Below are positions 11,881 through 24,127 of a stretch of DNA of 64,000 bases, in pieces. The stretch is from NCBI GenBank assembly GCA_022478985.1, contig JAKSZP010018512.1, positions 118,409 to 182,408 on the forward strand, in the 5' to 3' direction. Position 1 is the first letter of the stretch. Every line of letters begins with the position of its first letter. Under the pieces are notes generated by a model. It did not search any database and had not been told where the DNA came from. It saw only the letters and a list, made by a program, of their open reading frames with translations. A program made the position numbers and the translations under genes. The DNA is from Massospora cicadina (lineage: Eukaryota > Entomophthoromycota > Entomophthoromycetes > Entomophthorales > Entomophthoraceae).

Positions 11881-12780
11881 TATATACTAGTCTCTTGAAC
11901 TCCTAGTGTTCTTTAAGAAGAAGCTATGGAGGGGGTCTGTTAGACCCTTTGCATAAATATTATAATGATGCCTTCTTTCCTTCCTTATACACCTTATTCT
12001 CTTAAGCCAAATATCCACAAAGGATACATTTGACTACATTTATAAATACTTCCCACCCCACTATTGAAAAATTGCTAAAATTCCATTATAATTCCCTTAA
12101 GAATTCAGTTAAATCCAACATATGCTCCAATGTAGCAGTAGACACCTTATGTATATTACTAAACTCAGTACTGGATATACACCACGGACAGATGAACTTC
12201 TGACCTTCCTTGATGCCACAGAATGTCTAATCTTCCTCTTATCTGTAAATCCGTTTACTTTCTATAAAGAAGACCACCCTTCACTAAGAATCAGAGCGCA
12301 TAAGTCAACAACAGTCCTACAGCAAGTAACAACTATGCACTGAAAAGTGGCTGCATCTTCCTCACCAAGGATGCCATTGTGATAGTTACTTCTTTGAGTC
12401 TTTGTGTGCATCCAGTGGCTCCTAGTGCAGAAAACCTTGCAAAGTAATTGCCCAGGGTACTGTTCTCACACTTCACTGGGGCTGCGAAAATAAATTACCA
12501 AATCTAGACCCTGTCCAATGGTGGAGTTCCTCATGCACTTAAAACTGACATATTCTTTACTTTTTGGTGTACTAGGCAGAAAAGGCTACTCATCCCAGAT
12601 AAGAGATATTTTTCCAATTCTTTATTGTGAGAAATGAACCATACTGACCCCTAAGCTTGAATTTCTTAAGGAAAAATGATTGTTATAGCTTTCTACAATA
12701 ATCTCTTGCCATTACTTGACTATGATCATTGAATTTATCCATATGATTTCTTCTGAACGAAAGTAACGCTGGTTTCTAGC
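11881..12780. other. No gene; possible LTR-element edge near 11938
   Basis: GCTATGGAGGGGGTC followed by TGTTAGACCC at 11938 looks like a polypurine tract and LTR start of another LTR element, of a kind common in Copia elements, but nothing in the next 800 bp supports this. The rest is AT-rich with short frames only. Confidence 0.25.
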
Positions 12781-13023
12781 TAGTAATAGACCATGCATCA
12801 CCTCCCCATATTGTTCACCAAACCCAGAATCATCCTTGTCTACAAGAAACTTGAAGGGTCATAAACAACAGAAATTTCTGGCCATACTGGATGACCATAA
12901 GATATATATTCTTGATTGGTACATTTTGTAGTACAAAAAACACATCTCCACACAGCCTCCTCTGTGGAACACTCTGTGAAGACGTGTTATGCCATCTCCT
13001 CCTTTTCACATACCTTACAAGCA

Positions 13024-13036
13024 TACAGAAGGCCAT
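13024..13036. repeat. Target-site duplication of the SINE (partner at 13172-13184)
   Basis: tacagaaggccat occurs exactly at both edges of the SINE. A 13 bp length is typical of LINE-mediated insertion. Confidence 0.85.
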
Positions 13037-13171
13037 ATATATATATATATATAAGGTGGGTTGACTTTGGGACAGATATACCACACTGATAATTTTTCTA
13101 GCCAGTGCAGGTTTTGAACTCAAAACCTGCACTAGGGTGAAAGCAGTTATACTTGCCAGGCTAACCACCCT
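13037..13171 (-). mobile_element. tRNA-derived SINE with (TA)n tail
   Basis: Read on the minus strand from 13171, GGTTAGCCTGGCAAGTA is an A-box-like D arm, GCTTTCACCC resembles the anticodon arm of tRNA-Glu (TTC), and a perfect 11 bp inverted repeat (gtgcaggtttt / aaaacctgcac, loop gaactc on the plus strand, 13104-13135) encloses a B-box-like AGTTCAAAACC. A ~40 bp non-tRNA part and an alternating TA run at the 3' end follow. The unit is bounded by a perfect 13 bp direct repeat, tacagaaggccat, at 13024-13036 and 13172-13184. SINEs are transcribed by RNA polymerase III and moved by LINE enzymes. Confidence 0.8.
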
Positions 13172-15300
13172 TACAGAAGGCCATTATACTTATGCTTGCT
13201 CCAATTTTGTTGAGCTTCTCATTAACCAGGATGTTTCTATGGAGTTGGAAATTTTTTGATAGGTATAGAACAGCATATATTAATCCTCATTTTTCTTAGG
13301 TCCATCAGGCCTTTCTAACACCTCCATTGAATGTCTAATAAAAGATCGTGGAACAAACTTATTTAATATGAAGGTCTTATAACTTAGCAATTGTGAACTT
13401 TAAGAGGCAGATGACTTAGCCACCAAACACCTTAAGACAGTTCTTAAAGACGAAAAGGATCACCCTCATGAGGTACCTCCAGCCTAATCTTATTGTAGGA
13501 ACACATGCATTCCTATATTCCAAAACCATATGAACAGACCCTATTAGCCTCTAATGCATTTAGGGCAAGAATTGCTTCTCCCCAGAAAGAAAGTATTTCA
13601 GTTGCTTATAAAAAATCCCAAGCCTTCTTTACCAGAACATTGAAGGTACTAGAAGCATTAGAACCTGCTTCCACTCTAAGAACCCTTTGTCCAACACTAT
13701 CAAGGAGGTCCCCCAGAGAACTGTCCTATTAAAGTTCTTGCAGGCCTTGTGAAGATAAGGTTTCATATCAATACCATACAATCCTCCCCAAAGGATAAAT
13801 TAATGATCTTACCAATGGTCCACTCTACACCCTATATCTCCTATTGCTACCCGCTAGGCTTCATAATAATTCTTCTTTATTAACTGGTAGGTTTTCTCCG
13901 CTCACAATAGTCTCTTGATTGATGTACCGCTGACACCAAAGTCCCTTTTGTTCATTATGTTACAAATTTCTATTGATTAATACTTTACTATAAGAAAACA
14001 AACAGCGTATTTTTTAACCCTTTGTAATCTATATTTTTCAGTGCTTTGGCCATAGTATAAAATGTTATATAAAGCCAATGCCCCTCTATGCGCCCCTTAA
14101 GTGAGATTCTCATAACTGATTTATTATTTTTCCACCTTTAGAAAACCAATAATCATATTTTTAATTCTTACTGTGAAATATTCAGATGGTAGAATAAATC
14201 CTGAAACATATCATATTTGGAAAGGATTAAAGTGTTTACTACAATAGCATGATCATAATACAAAAAACTAATCCATTGCTACTTCCAAGCCTCTTATAAG
14301 GTCACACTAATGTTTGATACAGCTATCAAGTGACAATTCCTACCCTTGAATCGGGAACCAGAGGTACAAATCTCTTCCTCTGTAGCTATCCAGGTATAGC
14401 TCTTTGGTGTAACATCCAACTTTGCCATCCTGCCAATGGGGTTGCCCTGGAAATCTGAAGATTGACCTTAACGTTGCTTCAAAATAGGTAAAAATTAGAT
14501 TGTCTATCATCTCCTTCTCCTCCTCTAATGAAACAGAAATTTATATACCATCTGCAACATTAATTAAGAACAGTCCTCAAAATTGATGGTAAGATTCTTC
14601 AGCTTTGTCTTTGAGAGCCACCAAAGGGGTATCTATTGATCTATCAAACAACAAGTATGATTGAGGGTTTCCTTAATGAACGCCCTAAAACAAACTAAAG
14701 GGGTGGGAGAGGACCCTATTAATATAAAAAACTAATGAGTCTTTCCAATAAATCTCTTTAAGAGGTCTGAAAAAGCGTTGCTTAATTCTAACCTTAAAAA
14801 CATCCTAAAAGAACTCAAGATTCACCCAATCCTAAGCCATCTTTTGATCAATGAACAGTAATCACCTCCTTTGGTCATACCATATACATTTCCATTCTTT
14901 TATTAGGTGCAGAAGCAAAAAGTTATCAGTAATTGCCTATCTTGGTATAAACCCAGTTTTTTATTTACCAACAACATCCCATATATAATCCCTTTAATTA
15001 ATTGATTAGGGTCATCATTAATATTTTATAGTCCATATTGAATGAAATCAAAGGATGACAATTTCAAAATAATATAGGATTGCATATATCTATATAATAA
15101 CACAACCACACCTTTAGAGTAGTCCATCTTCATTGCACCAGAGAGTAGAAGCTGGTTTTAAAGCTCAGCAATAATCTCAATCATTTCTGTCAAAGTAGCT
15201 TAATTCGCTCTAATAAAACCCATCATTTTCCAGGAGCCTTGTGTAACGGATAGGTCCTATCCAGTAATTGACAAAGAATTTTGATAAAAATAACCACTTA

Positions 15301-16249
15301 ATTATCTACAGAAGGGAGACTACTCCTGAAAAACCACTATATTTTCGTGTACTACCCTTAATGAGGGTTATTTGCTCCTTTACTAATGTTAAAGTAATAC
15401 AAAGCCAGCAGTGCTTTTGGTTCTAAGGTAAAAAAACAAGGACTAAACAAAGTGTCTGAGTTCAGTATCTGATCCTTGACCATAGGAATTTATCACATGG
15501 TATTTAAGAGGAATGAATATAGAATATCAAATTTTTAGTGAATATTATTTATTTTGACCGCTTAAGAGCCATAATTGAGGTCAACTACAACCTCAATCCC
15601 TCATATAAAAAATGGCTTATACTATGTAAACTTAAATTAATTAGCTGTATACAAGATGAGATCTAAACTTTTTTAAGCCTTTTCATTCCTTTGCCATATT
15701 TAAAGGCCTATAAATAGGCTGAACTCTGTTTCAATTGACTTTGTAATGGTTTAAGTTCAAGGAATCTGGCACATTTTTTGATTATTATATATACTCTGAT
15801 TTGGGTTGGGACCATCTAGTACTAAAAAAATATATACTCTGATTTTTTCATGCATTTTATGATGGCCGCAATCAGATCTAAATTTTTGTAATTTTTAAAG
15901 CCCTTTAAGTTCTAAGCTTTCCAATTCTTCAATCAGGGCTTCTTTCTTGATGCTTTGGCCTTATCAGATCTTTCCATTACCATTTTGGAAGTTTTGATTG
16001 GTTATTTATGGATCTAAACAGTTCCAAGGATATAAATAGGGATCTTATGTAAATTGTGAGACAATCTTAAGAAGTCTTTCAAATAGCACTATATCCAAAT
16101 AGTATAATGTGATTATCCAGTGTAGTTCATATTGTTATACCACCCCCCTTTAACTGATGTACTCCTAGATTTTCATTAGGCAGCATATATAATCCTTAGC
16201 TTTTTACCAAGTGGATTCTTCATTAAGTTAGTCTTTCCATTAATGAGAT
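15301..16249. other. No gene recognised
   Basis: AT-rich, CpG-poor sequence without long frames or recognisable motifs. A short direct repeat, tatatactctgatt, occurs near 15787 and 15831. It may be the decayed 5' part of the old LINE to its left or of the gypsy remnant to its right. Confidence 0.4.
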
Positions 16250-16925
16250 ACTTCAAATGCCCCAGTCAGCTTTGGCATCCAAAATCTCTCCAATCTTTCA
16301 TTTAGATATTTTGCAGTGAATAGAGTGTAAGAGGTAAACTCTCTCAGGTATCATGTCTTTGAACAACTTGAGCTGGTAATGAATCGTTGGGTGCGCTCAT
16401 GACTCTTCAGGAAGTGGCAGCTCAAAAGCAAAGGGATTGACTTACTGTTTTACCTGGTAGGGACCAATCTAGACAGGATCAAATTTATGCTTAGGATCTT
16501 TGGTATTATAATTACTAGATTGTACTAACAAATAGTTCCCTGATTTAACTCCATAGTTTTCCTGACCTTTTTATATGCCTTGTTCTTTTGTCCATTAACC
16601 TTAAGTTCAATCCACTTTAGTATTTTGATAATCTCTTGCAGGTTCTGGGTGATCTCATTATCTGAGGGGTTGTGAACACCTAACAAGGGATTCCAGATTT
16701 CAGGTTGGTATCCATGTTTAAAGGATTATAATAATGCAGTTCTATATCAGAGAAGCTAACCCAGGGTCTCAACTTAGTTGTTCTGAAATTAGGCTCTTCT
16801 TGCCTGGACAATATTCCTTAGAAATCAATATTTTAGAACCCCTCACCTTTCATGATCCTCAGCTTAGCCACAGTGGATGATTCTGTCACAAAGGCCGTTG
16901 CAGGGGAAAATACTCTAGTGGGAAA
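16250..16925 (-). pseudogene. Gypsy integrase C-terminal remnant
   Basis: The minus strand can be read, over several frames, as GYQPEIWNPLLG-like core end, ELKVNGQKNKAYKKVRKTME, then DYLLVQSSNYN, KFDPV.IGPYQVKQ and LPLPEES.AHPTIHYQLKLF. This is the last third of a Ty3/gypsy integrase with its GPY/F module. No catalytic core is preserved. It ends against the putative LTR of A1. Confidence 0.55.
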
Positions 16926-16927
16926 TG

Positions 16928-17441
16928 TGTAACGTTTAGGGATTTTAAGTCAAAATGCAGCAAGAAATAATGCCACTGTTGGAGTTTGAGATGATGAGCG
17001 AATCCAAATCCCTACTACAAATTGAGCCTTGATAAGACAACTCTTGAGCCAGCATGAATGGAAGCTTACTCTGATGGCACCAATATAGGATTCAATCAGG
17101 AATCATTATGCATATTAGAATCAATGGAGACGCCTTCAAAAATCTCATCCCCGCTTCCCAAACCTTAAGAGGTGTGACCACCCACCATTGCGGTCATGAG
17201 GACAATGTAAAAGAAAGAGGGCGCTGACCAGCTGTCAATCTGGAAGGCAGTGAAAGATCCTATTGAACTTGGCCATAAAAGTCCCTGAGGCACCATGTCC
17301 CCACACACCCTATTGATTATGACGCTTTCTAACTTAATAAAGTACTCTATTTTCGCCTCATCTTTTCATTTTTTGACCTCTTCACTAGTTTATAGCTTTA
17401 GGCTCATTTTGAACTTCGCCTCAGTCAAAAGAACTGTTACA
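16928..17441 (+). repeat. Putative 5' LTR of element A1
   Basis: Bounded by TGTAAC at 16928 and GTTACA at 17441, an inverted terminal pair. Ten bases later a tRNA-type primer binding site starts (TGGTGCTCAC at 17452), matching the site in A2, A3 and A4 (TGGTGCTCCC). The left edge rests only on the terminal repeat, because the 3' LTR of A1 is not in the window. Confidence 0.5.
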
Positions 17442-17451
17442 CTGAGAAAAG

Positions 17452-19715
17452 TGGTGCTCACTACATGAGTTATCAAGCTTTACAAGTGAAAACGTCTATC
17501 ACAAACAATGGAGAATGATATCGGTCAAGAAAATCAACCTGCCATTTAATTGAGAAGTGTCAATAAATGGATTAGCACCTCACTATACAAAGTACCGCCC
17601 ATGCAGCCTAAAAGCTTAGATTTTGTGCCACAATTATAGTTTACCTTACCTTCCTTTGACAGCGGTCAGTATCAACTTCAATATGTAAACCTCAAATATA
17701 TTATCCAACAATTACTAAATGGCATCAATTCTATGTGAGGTCCCTTAGTCATTCCTGCACTTCTTTGGTGCCTTCCATGATGCAAAATTTATACACTTTG
17801 GATCTACTTCCAGCAGTAGAATTGGCTTTGGGAACTAAACGTTATCTCCAGAATTTCATCCATACTGCCATTCATCAACTCCTACAGGTAGTCAGATAAA
17901 ATCATCATAAAGTCTCCTGACAACTAAGGACTTACACAAACATTACACTCCCACATTGTAAATTTATATAATGAGGCCTCCTCCTTCATCCACGATAGTC
18001 AATAAGCCATTGTCAATAATCGTTTTTTGGTCAATTAAGCCCACAACCAATTTGCGGTGTTAGATAGCAGAATTTCTGGCTATCTGGAGGACCAGCTTCA
18101 TCAGAATATATATCTCCTTTAGGATGCCTGAAATTGACATATCAATTAAGTTAAAGATCTGGTGCAAACTATCCAGCAGCACTAACAGGAGCTAGCCTCT
18201 CATGACATTACTTCCAGGAACGAGGGGCCTGAGGGGCCTAGAGACCCATAAGGTCCCAAAAGCCCTGAAGGGCCCAAAGGGTCAGAAGATCCCCATGTGT
18301 CTCAAGGGACCTATGGTACTTTAGCGCTTTCTTCTGGAGATCTTAAAACTCCTGGAAAAAGGTTGTTTTGACTGCCCTCGCTGCCTTATGGGATCAAATC
18401 TGCAATATGGCTCAGGGGTGCAAGCTCCGAGTGGAAAGGGTCCCTTTCAACCCTAGGGTCATAATTGAGGCCTTGTCAGATAAGATGAATAATTTTGGCA
18501 CCTTCACCAAGCGCACTGATAATTGCATCTCTCATCTAGAGAAAAACTGAAAAGGATTTTACACACACTTGAATACTTGAGAGAGCCAACTTCTTCTTCA
18601 ACGCGCTGACATTCAAGCATTAAAAGAACAGGTTGCTCACAAGGCATCCATTACCTCCCAAAGCTAAAACTGGAATGATATCAAGAAAACCTCAAAGGTT
18701 GAAATGAAATCTGGATCAACAGGCTTCTCATGATTATGCATAAACCAAAATTTTCAAATCTGAACTGATCTCTGGTGTCTACACCTTTACGCTCCTATTG
18801 TAACTAAACTTAAGCCTAGTTTTAGGGAGAAGTTCACTCCTGGCTAGGAAAGCATCACCTCTTTCCAATATGCCTATGAGTGTTCCATGGAAGAGGCTAT
18901 TGACCAACAGAAGGTGATGCATATCCACTCCTGCCTGAATAGCATCGCTTGGGAGATTATGACTCCCTATATAAAGAATTACCACACTTGGAAACAGGTC
19001 CTTAAGCCTTAATTCAGGAAATTGGCAGTAACCAACCCTACTCAATTAAAAACAAGTGTTCATGGGTATTCTTCTTAAAAAAGAGGAAAATCCTGTGTCA
19101 TCGCCACCCAATTCTATGCTCAAGAATAGCCCTTAGTAACCATATATCGCATCTGTTTGGATGATGCCATAACAGCAGTAATCTCTGCGTTGATATCTTA
19201 TCCCAAGGTTCAAATGCACATGATTGACCAGAAAAATAGTTTTACTTGAATTTGTAAAATTTTAAACGCACATAATGAGATATGTGCATTGACCCTGCAT
19301 CCTAAGGCCACCGCCTCAATCTCCAACCATCCTCAAGTCCATGTTGTCAAAAACCAGAAGAATCCTTGACCCTGATGCACTTACTGCAATGGTTTCTGTC
19401 AAACCCAAGACTTGATGAAAAAGACTTGTTGAGGATGCAGGAAAAGGGCCATCAGCATGAAGGATGAGGCACTCCATGATGACACTCCTATCTCACCTCA
19501 AGAACCCTCAGTGACATCTAAAAAATCTGGAGTTGTTATACCAGTAGAAAAAGTTTTGATACCAATCTATAATAAAGACCTGATACTGCTTTTTTCTTCT
19601 TCTGATAAATCTCCTACGTTTCTCACGCTACCTCCACACTTCAGAATTTTTTTCCCAAGTTGATGTTTAAGTTCATAAAAACTCTATCCACGCCATTGTT
19701 GACAGTGATTCCATC
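17452..19715 (+). pseudogene. Element A1 gag with collagen-like stretch; truncated in protease
   Basis: A leader like that of A3 precedes ATG at about 17502 (MENDIGQENQPAI then stop). A collagen-like stretch at 18213-18300 reads GPEGPRDP, stop, GPKSPEGPKGSEDP. The capsid-like part at 18780-19060 has FREKFTPG, YECSMEEAIDQQKVMHIHSC and MTPYIKNYHTWKQVLKP, matching A3 and A4. The zinc knuckle near 19375 reads CTYCNGFCQ, with the His position now Gln. The protease begins with VHKNSIHAIVDSDS (normally D-T/S-G) and is cut at about 19715, where A2 starts. Stops are abundant. Confidence 0.7.
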
Positions 19716-20276
19716 TGTCAGGACCATTATGGTTGCTGCCACGTACCTTTAATTTTTTGAGGCCAGGTTTAAAGCTCTTGGGTGTTGGATTATATTTTTT
19801 GCTTTTCTTGGTCAAAAAGTCTTTACTCCAGATACTATGCCTGGAGTGGTAAATCCAAAACATGTTTGTCCCTAAGTTAATGGATGTAGGCCAAATTAAA
19901 TAAAATGGCAAAGGAGAGAGTACTCTTTATTTGCTTAGAATTCACAGTATAAGGGAGAACAGGGAGGTTTTTTTTGATAAATCTCCAAGCAGTCCAGGCT
20001 GAGATATATAATTATCACAAATTTGGGATCCTGCAGCAGGCTTGTTATCTCAGGTAAATAGGATTTGCTTGCCGCATGGATCAGGTTTACTCCAAGATAG
20101 GAAGCTCTGAGGGAGTAATAGTTGACTTCATAAGTTAGGGTTGATCCCCAACTTTGAGAGCCCTTGAATTTTGTTGTGGATTTTCCCCAATAAATGTTTG
20201 GGCTATTTGATTGGATTGGGGTCAATTTCCTTTAGCCAAAACATCCAAATGTTCAATTTGGGTAGGAATCCTGACA
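19716..20276 (-). repeat. 3' LTR of A2
   Basis: 561 bp, starting TGTCAGGA and ending TCCTGACA on the plus strand, a perfect 8 bp terminal inverted repeat. It aligns over its length with 26457-27023, for instance the shared aaatgtttgggctatttg block. Confidence 0.85.
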
Positions 20277-20299
20277 ATGACCTCTTTAAATTTTGGCAT

Positions 20300-21420
20300 A
20301 GGGGGAAATGTATGGAGAAAGCAACTATTTAAGCGGTTTACTATGGTACCTTGAATATTTCTACAATTGAGTATTAGTTGCTACACTTTATGACTTTTTT
20401 AGTCCCCAACCAGTTGGTGCCTAATATGTTGTCATGAACTCCAGGCTGATGTTGGTAGAAAAGGACTAGGTCACCCGTTTGGAAGGTGTGCTGGGGGTCA
20501 TGCTTGTCACTAAATTGATTAGTTTCTCTACTAGTTGTAGCAGATAGGTTTTCAGAAGCTAGGGCCTGAAGTCAGATAGTTTCATTAGCAATACTTTACA
20601 TAATGACTTCAGGGGATTGAGGGAGGCTTGGTCAAGCATATCCTGCACTTTAAGATGCAGCTTGGGATTTCTTCCATACAACGCTTGTAAGGGAAACACC
20701 ATAATTATTTGATAATAGCTGACCTTATAGGCCATAATTGCTCTAGGCAAATATTGGGGCCAGTGAAGGGGTCAGTCATAGTCATTTTCCGGAGGGTTGC
20801 AGTTAGATTAACATTTGCTCACTCTACCATTCCATTGGTTGCAGGATGGTAGGGGGTGGAGAATACATGTGTGGTTCCCATCAGTTCAGCTAAATCTTTT
20901 CACCAGCAACAATCAGAAATTTCATCGTTATCAGAAAGAATGACATTAGGGCACCCATGTTAGGTGATAATCCAATTATATAAAAACATGGCAGTAGCCT
21001 TTGCCAAAGCTGAGTGTAGTGGTACAGCTTCAATACGCTTAGTCAAATGGCTCACTGCTAGGAGGAGGAACCAATTAACATTAAGGCTTGATGGAGAGGT
21101 CCCAAAACATCAATGCTAATAGTATGGAAGGGTTCACAGGGTGGAACCACTGGATGTTAAGATTGAGGATTAGGTCAGGCTTGACTTTTGCATACCAGGA
21201 AGAAATATAATATATCTTGGATTGAAACAAGCATTCATTCTCAATAAGCTTAAGTCTTAAGCTACTAGGAGGTTTTCCAAATTCCCTTGTGGCTAACTTG
21301 CCAATTTCCCTACAATATGATTTCAGTTCAAGACAAAGGGCGTACACAGAGCACCTACTATTTTGACAAAAGTTTGTACAATTTGACGTTTTTGACTTAA
21401 AGTTTTGCAGATTTTTTTGC
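20300..21420 (-). pseudogene. A2 integrase
   Basis: Recognisable mainly by comparison with A3 (48200-49423). PRAIMAYKVSYYQIIM near 20720 matches PSAMLAYRVSYHCIIAMSPF of A3, followed by LYGRNPKLHLKVQDMLDQ. Upstream, FPLVQPWNGRVS-like and HPCNQWNGR-like pieces near 20830 come from the DDE core. Numerous stops and shifts mean no intact catalytic triad can be read. Confidence 0.65.
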
Positions 21421-21589
21421 TAATTTCTTTTGAAGGGTCAGGGGATTTATTCTTCCATAAATGCGATTGTGTTAGGAGGCCATAGAGTCAATCTTCTTCA
21501 GGGTCAGTTAAAGTTAATATGGGAAGCTGGGATAGGCAATCCACATTTTGGTATGTGGGCCCTGGTTGATGAATAATGGAAAAGTTGTA

Positions 21590-22060
21590 GCTTTGATGTT
21601 TCTAATGACCATCAGGCTACTCTCCCGCCAAGGTCCTTCATTTGCTGTAGCTATAGCAAGGAGGCATGGTCAGTAATTATGGTGAAATGTTTACTATATA
21701 AATAAGGTTAGACTTTCTTAATAATCACTAGGAAAGCCAAGCATTTGCATTCCATAATGCTATAGTTGCATTTGGCTCTGGTTAAGGTCTTGCTAATGTA
21801 GGAGATAGGATGGTCCAATAAGTTTTTGTCATGCTTAGATAGTATAGCTCTGATGGCTATATCATTAGCATTAGTAAAGAGGAGAAAGAGTTTATCAAAA
21901 TTTGGTTGAATGTGTACTGGAGAGTGGGAGAGAGCGATGCATATTAGGTCAAAGGCCTGCTGTTGCTCTTCTTTCTACTGAAAGGGTATCCCTTTCTATA
22001 AATACACTAGAAGCTCAGAGGTGTCTGCAATGTGGGGAATAATTGGCGATAATATCCCAC
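21590..22060 (-). pseudogene. A2 RNase H
   Basis: On the minus strand the order is QQQAFDLICIALSHSPVH, then FLLFTNANDIAIRAILSKHD, LDHPISYISKTLTRAKCNYS, IMECKCLAFLVIIKK and FTIITDHASLL. These are the standard RNase H blocks, with the first catalytic Asp in a TNAND context. Nearly identical to A4 at 63500-63850, but with extra stops. Confidence 0.75.
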
Positions 22061-22084
22061 CATTCCCTAAAAAAACTTTTACAT

Positions 22085-22790
22085 TTTAGGGATTTAGAGG
22101 GGGAATTTTAATAATGGCTAGGACCTTGTCATCCATTGAAAATATTCCTGCTTTACTTATCTTATGGCCTAAAAAATCCATTTCATTTTTTAAGGAAATT
22201 TTGATAGCTTTAGTTTTAACAAATATTTCTGTAACCGCTGAAAGAACTGCCTGAGGTGATCTAGGTGCTCGGTAAAGGTTCTCAAAAATGGTAATACTGT
22301 TGAAATAAACTAGCATACAGGAGCGTTTTAAATCGCTAAGAGTCTGTTCATGTCACATTGGAAGGTAGTAAGGGTGTTACATAACCCCTGCGGCATTTTT
22401 GTGTGCTCAAATAATCTTTCACTTGAGATGAGAGCGCATTTTTCACAATCCTCTAGTGACAAATTAACTTGCCAATACCCGCTGGAAAGATCCACAGCCA
22501 AGAAATAGTGGGGTCCCAACATCAAGCATAAGGAATCATCTATACGCGGCAGAGGATAGCTATCTTTTTGTGTGATAAAATTGAGACAGCAGTTAATGAC
22601 ATCTGTTAGCTACTATCCTTCTTCCAAATCAATAGGAGTGGGAAGCCCATGGGCTTTTAGAAGGTACCAGTAAACTGACCTTCAACAGTTGCTTTAACCC
22701 AAGGCCACTTTAGCTTCCTACACTTTGGATTTTTGATATGGCCAAGATTTAAATGTAGGGTGAGCCTCAGTATCAAATTGGCGAATTACC
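22085..22790 (-). pseudogene. A2 reverse transcriptase, catalytic block lost
   Basis: MMLGPHYFLAVDLSSGYWQV, CEKCALISSERLFEHTKMPQ and a LCNTLTTFQ block are the usual RT motifs. The catalytic YxDD block reads VYFNSITIFE, so both aspartates are changed. The following NEMDFLGHKISKAGIFSMDD matches A4 at 63250. Frames shift between 22330 and 22320. Confidence 0.8.
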
Positions 22791-23029
22791 CTTAAATTTT
22801 TCCATAGTCACTTGGTCCTGAGAAAAAAGTATTGTCATACTCCTCAAGGAGGTTTTTGATGTTCTGGGATTCATTAGGGGTGAATTTATCTTTAAATCTG
22901 CTTTTGAACAGAGTGATGGTGGGTAGGAGATCAAATCTTAAAGCTTGTAAAGGGCCAAAACAGCACACATTGGCAATATTTTCAATGGGACATAGTTTCA
23001 CATAAGCAATAGGGGCATACCAAGACTTG

Positions 23030-23310
23030 TAGGGTTTCATTTGTTAAGTTTCTTAATAGAATAGATATAGATTTCCATAGGCAGGATCCAAAATCCCTGG
23101 GAAGATCAACGCTTCTTTGATTGAAAAGTTTGGGTGTCCACATAGATTCAAAGTTTGATTAGGAGGGATGAGAATCTGGCTCCCCATATCCACAATAACT
23201 TATGAGCTGGAGGGTATAGTAAATGGATGAAGGGCATACAGAGGGATCCCATCTTTGGCATCCACAGCCTCTGGGGGTAAATTAATTTTCCCCCTAAGAC
23301 TGGTATTCGA
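23030..23310 (-). pseudogene. A2 dUTPase-like domain
   Basis: Minus-strand reading gives VDAKDGIPLYALHPFTIP, then VIVDMGSQILIPPNQ and IFPGILDPAYGN. These correspond to dUTPase motif 1 (A..GyDLyA), the TG..i.iP strand of motif 2 and motif 3 (GviD..Y.G). The same block is found in A3 (46425) and A4 (62130) at the same place between protease and RT. A stop and a frameshift occur in this copy. dUTPases remove dUTP and so limit uracil in new cDNA. Confidence 0.65.
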
Positions 23311-23549
23311 TTTTGCAAATGGAGGACGGGTATTCGAGGAGGCATGTCCATTTTTTGAGGCTCCTTTACTTTTGATGTTGAGTTCAAATATTAATGGGAT
23401 CTGATACCCTAGTAAGGACCTAAACTTTTCTTTGTAATTGATAATGCAGTTAAACCCTGCATCAGTTGGACCCCATTAATCAACTCATAAGTATTGTTTT
23501 ATAATGCAATGGCAGGAGCAGTGATTAAAGGTTTTCCAAATCGGAGGGG

Positions 23550-23800
23550 TAAGTAAGAACATGCTCCTATCACCTCAGTTGAATGATTACTGGCCGTCCC
23601 ATATTCAGCTTCATGAATCAAATCCAAAGCCATCTTTATTTTTGGATAAGTCAGGAGGAAATAACGTTAACCAGGGAGCCAGTGTCAATTATTTCCAGGA
23701 CTTTAACCTTATGTATGACTACCTCTATTCAAACCACCAAAGATCTGAACCAGTAATTAACAGCCAGTTAATTGTCCTTAGGGATGTTTAGCGAATCAAG
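23550..23800 (-). pseudogene. A2 aspartic protease
   Basis: VVIHKVKVLEIIDTGSLVNV is read near 23660-23725 (minus), with the D-T-G catalytic triplet intact. It is followed, after a frameshift, by LIHEAEYGTASNHSTEVIGA and LPLRFGKPLITAP, as in A4. Retroviral-type proteases cleave the gag-pol precursor. Confidence 0.7.
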
Positions 23801-24127
23801 TGGAGGATTCTGCCGTGGCCAAGCTTAGAGCTGTTCAATGCATTTGAAAGTTTTATCTGCCAATACTTGGCTTTCCATAGAGGAACTGACTTCCAAACTT
23901 TGTTTAAATAACTGACCAACATAAAATTTAGAAAGCTGAAGATCTTTATACTCCTGAATAGAAAGAGGTGCATCAACTTCTACAAGCGCAGCTAACAAAA
24001 ACATCCCAAGGTGCGGGAATAGAGCTAGAGCCTGAACAAGGGCCTTGAGGCACTTGATTGCTGTCAGCATAGGGAGCCTCCTGCCCTATACTGACTGATC
24101 TTTTGTTGAATTAAATTAAAGGATGCA

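Larger units (their letters stand above)
12790..15300 (-). mobile_element. Very old LINE, different family from the two other LINEs
   Basis: Minus-strand translation gives a mutated but ordered RT. Around 14930-14970 KLGLYQDRQLLITF corresponds to the GF(I)PGR..DN block. Near 14840-14870 DQKMA then DWVNLEFF corresponds to DQ.KAYDRVNWEYL. Around 14555-14580 LFLINVADGI corresponds to the ADD catalytic block. At 12950-13000 a C-terminal HVFTEC motif followed by W is recognisable. Every block is in a different frame with stops between. It lacks the 67 bp tail of the other LINEs. It is the host of the SINE at 13037. Confidence 0.6.

Noticed and set aside
13070..13171. Functional tRNA-Glu gene
   Set aside because: Acceptor stem is not formed and the D arm is imperfect; TSDs and the TA tail show it is part of a SINE.
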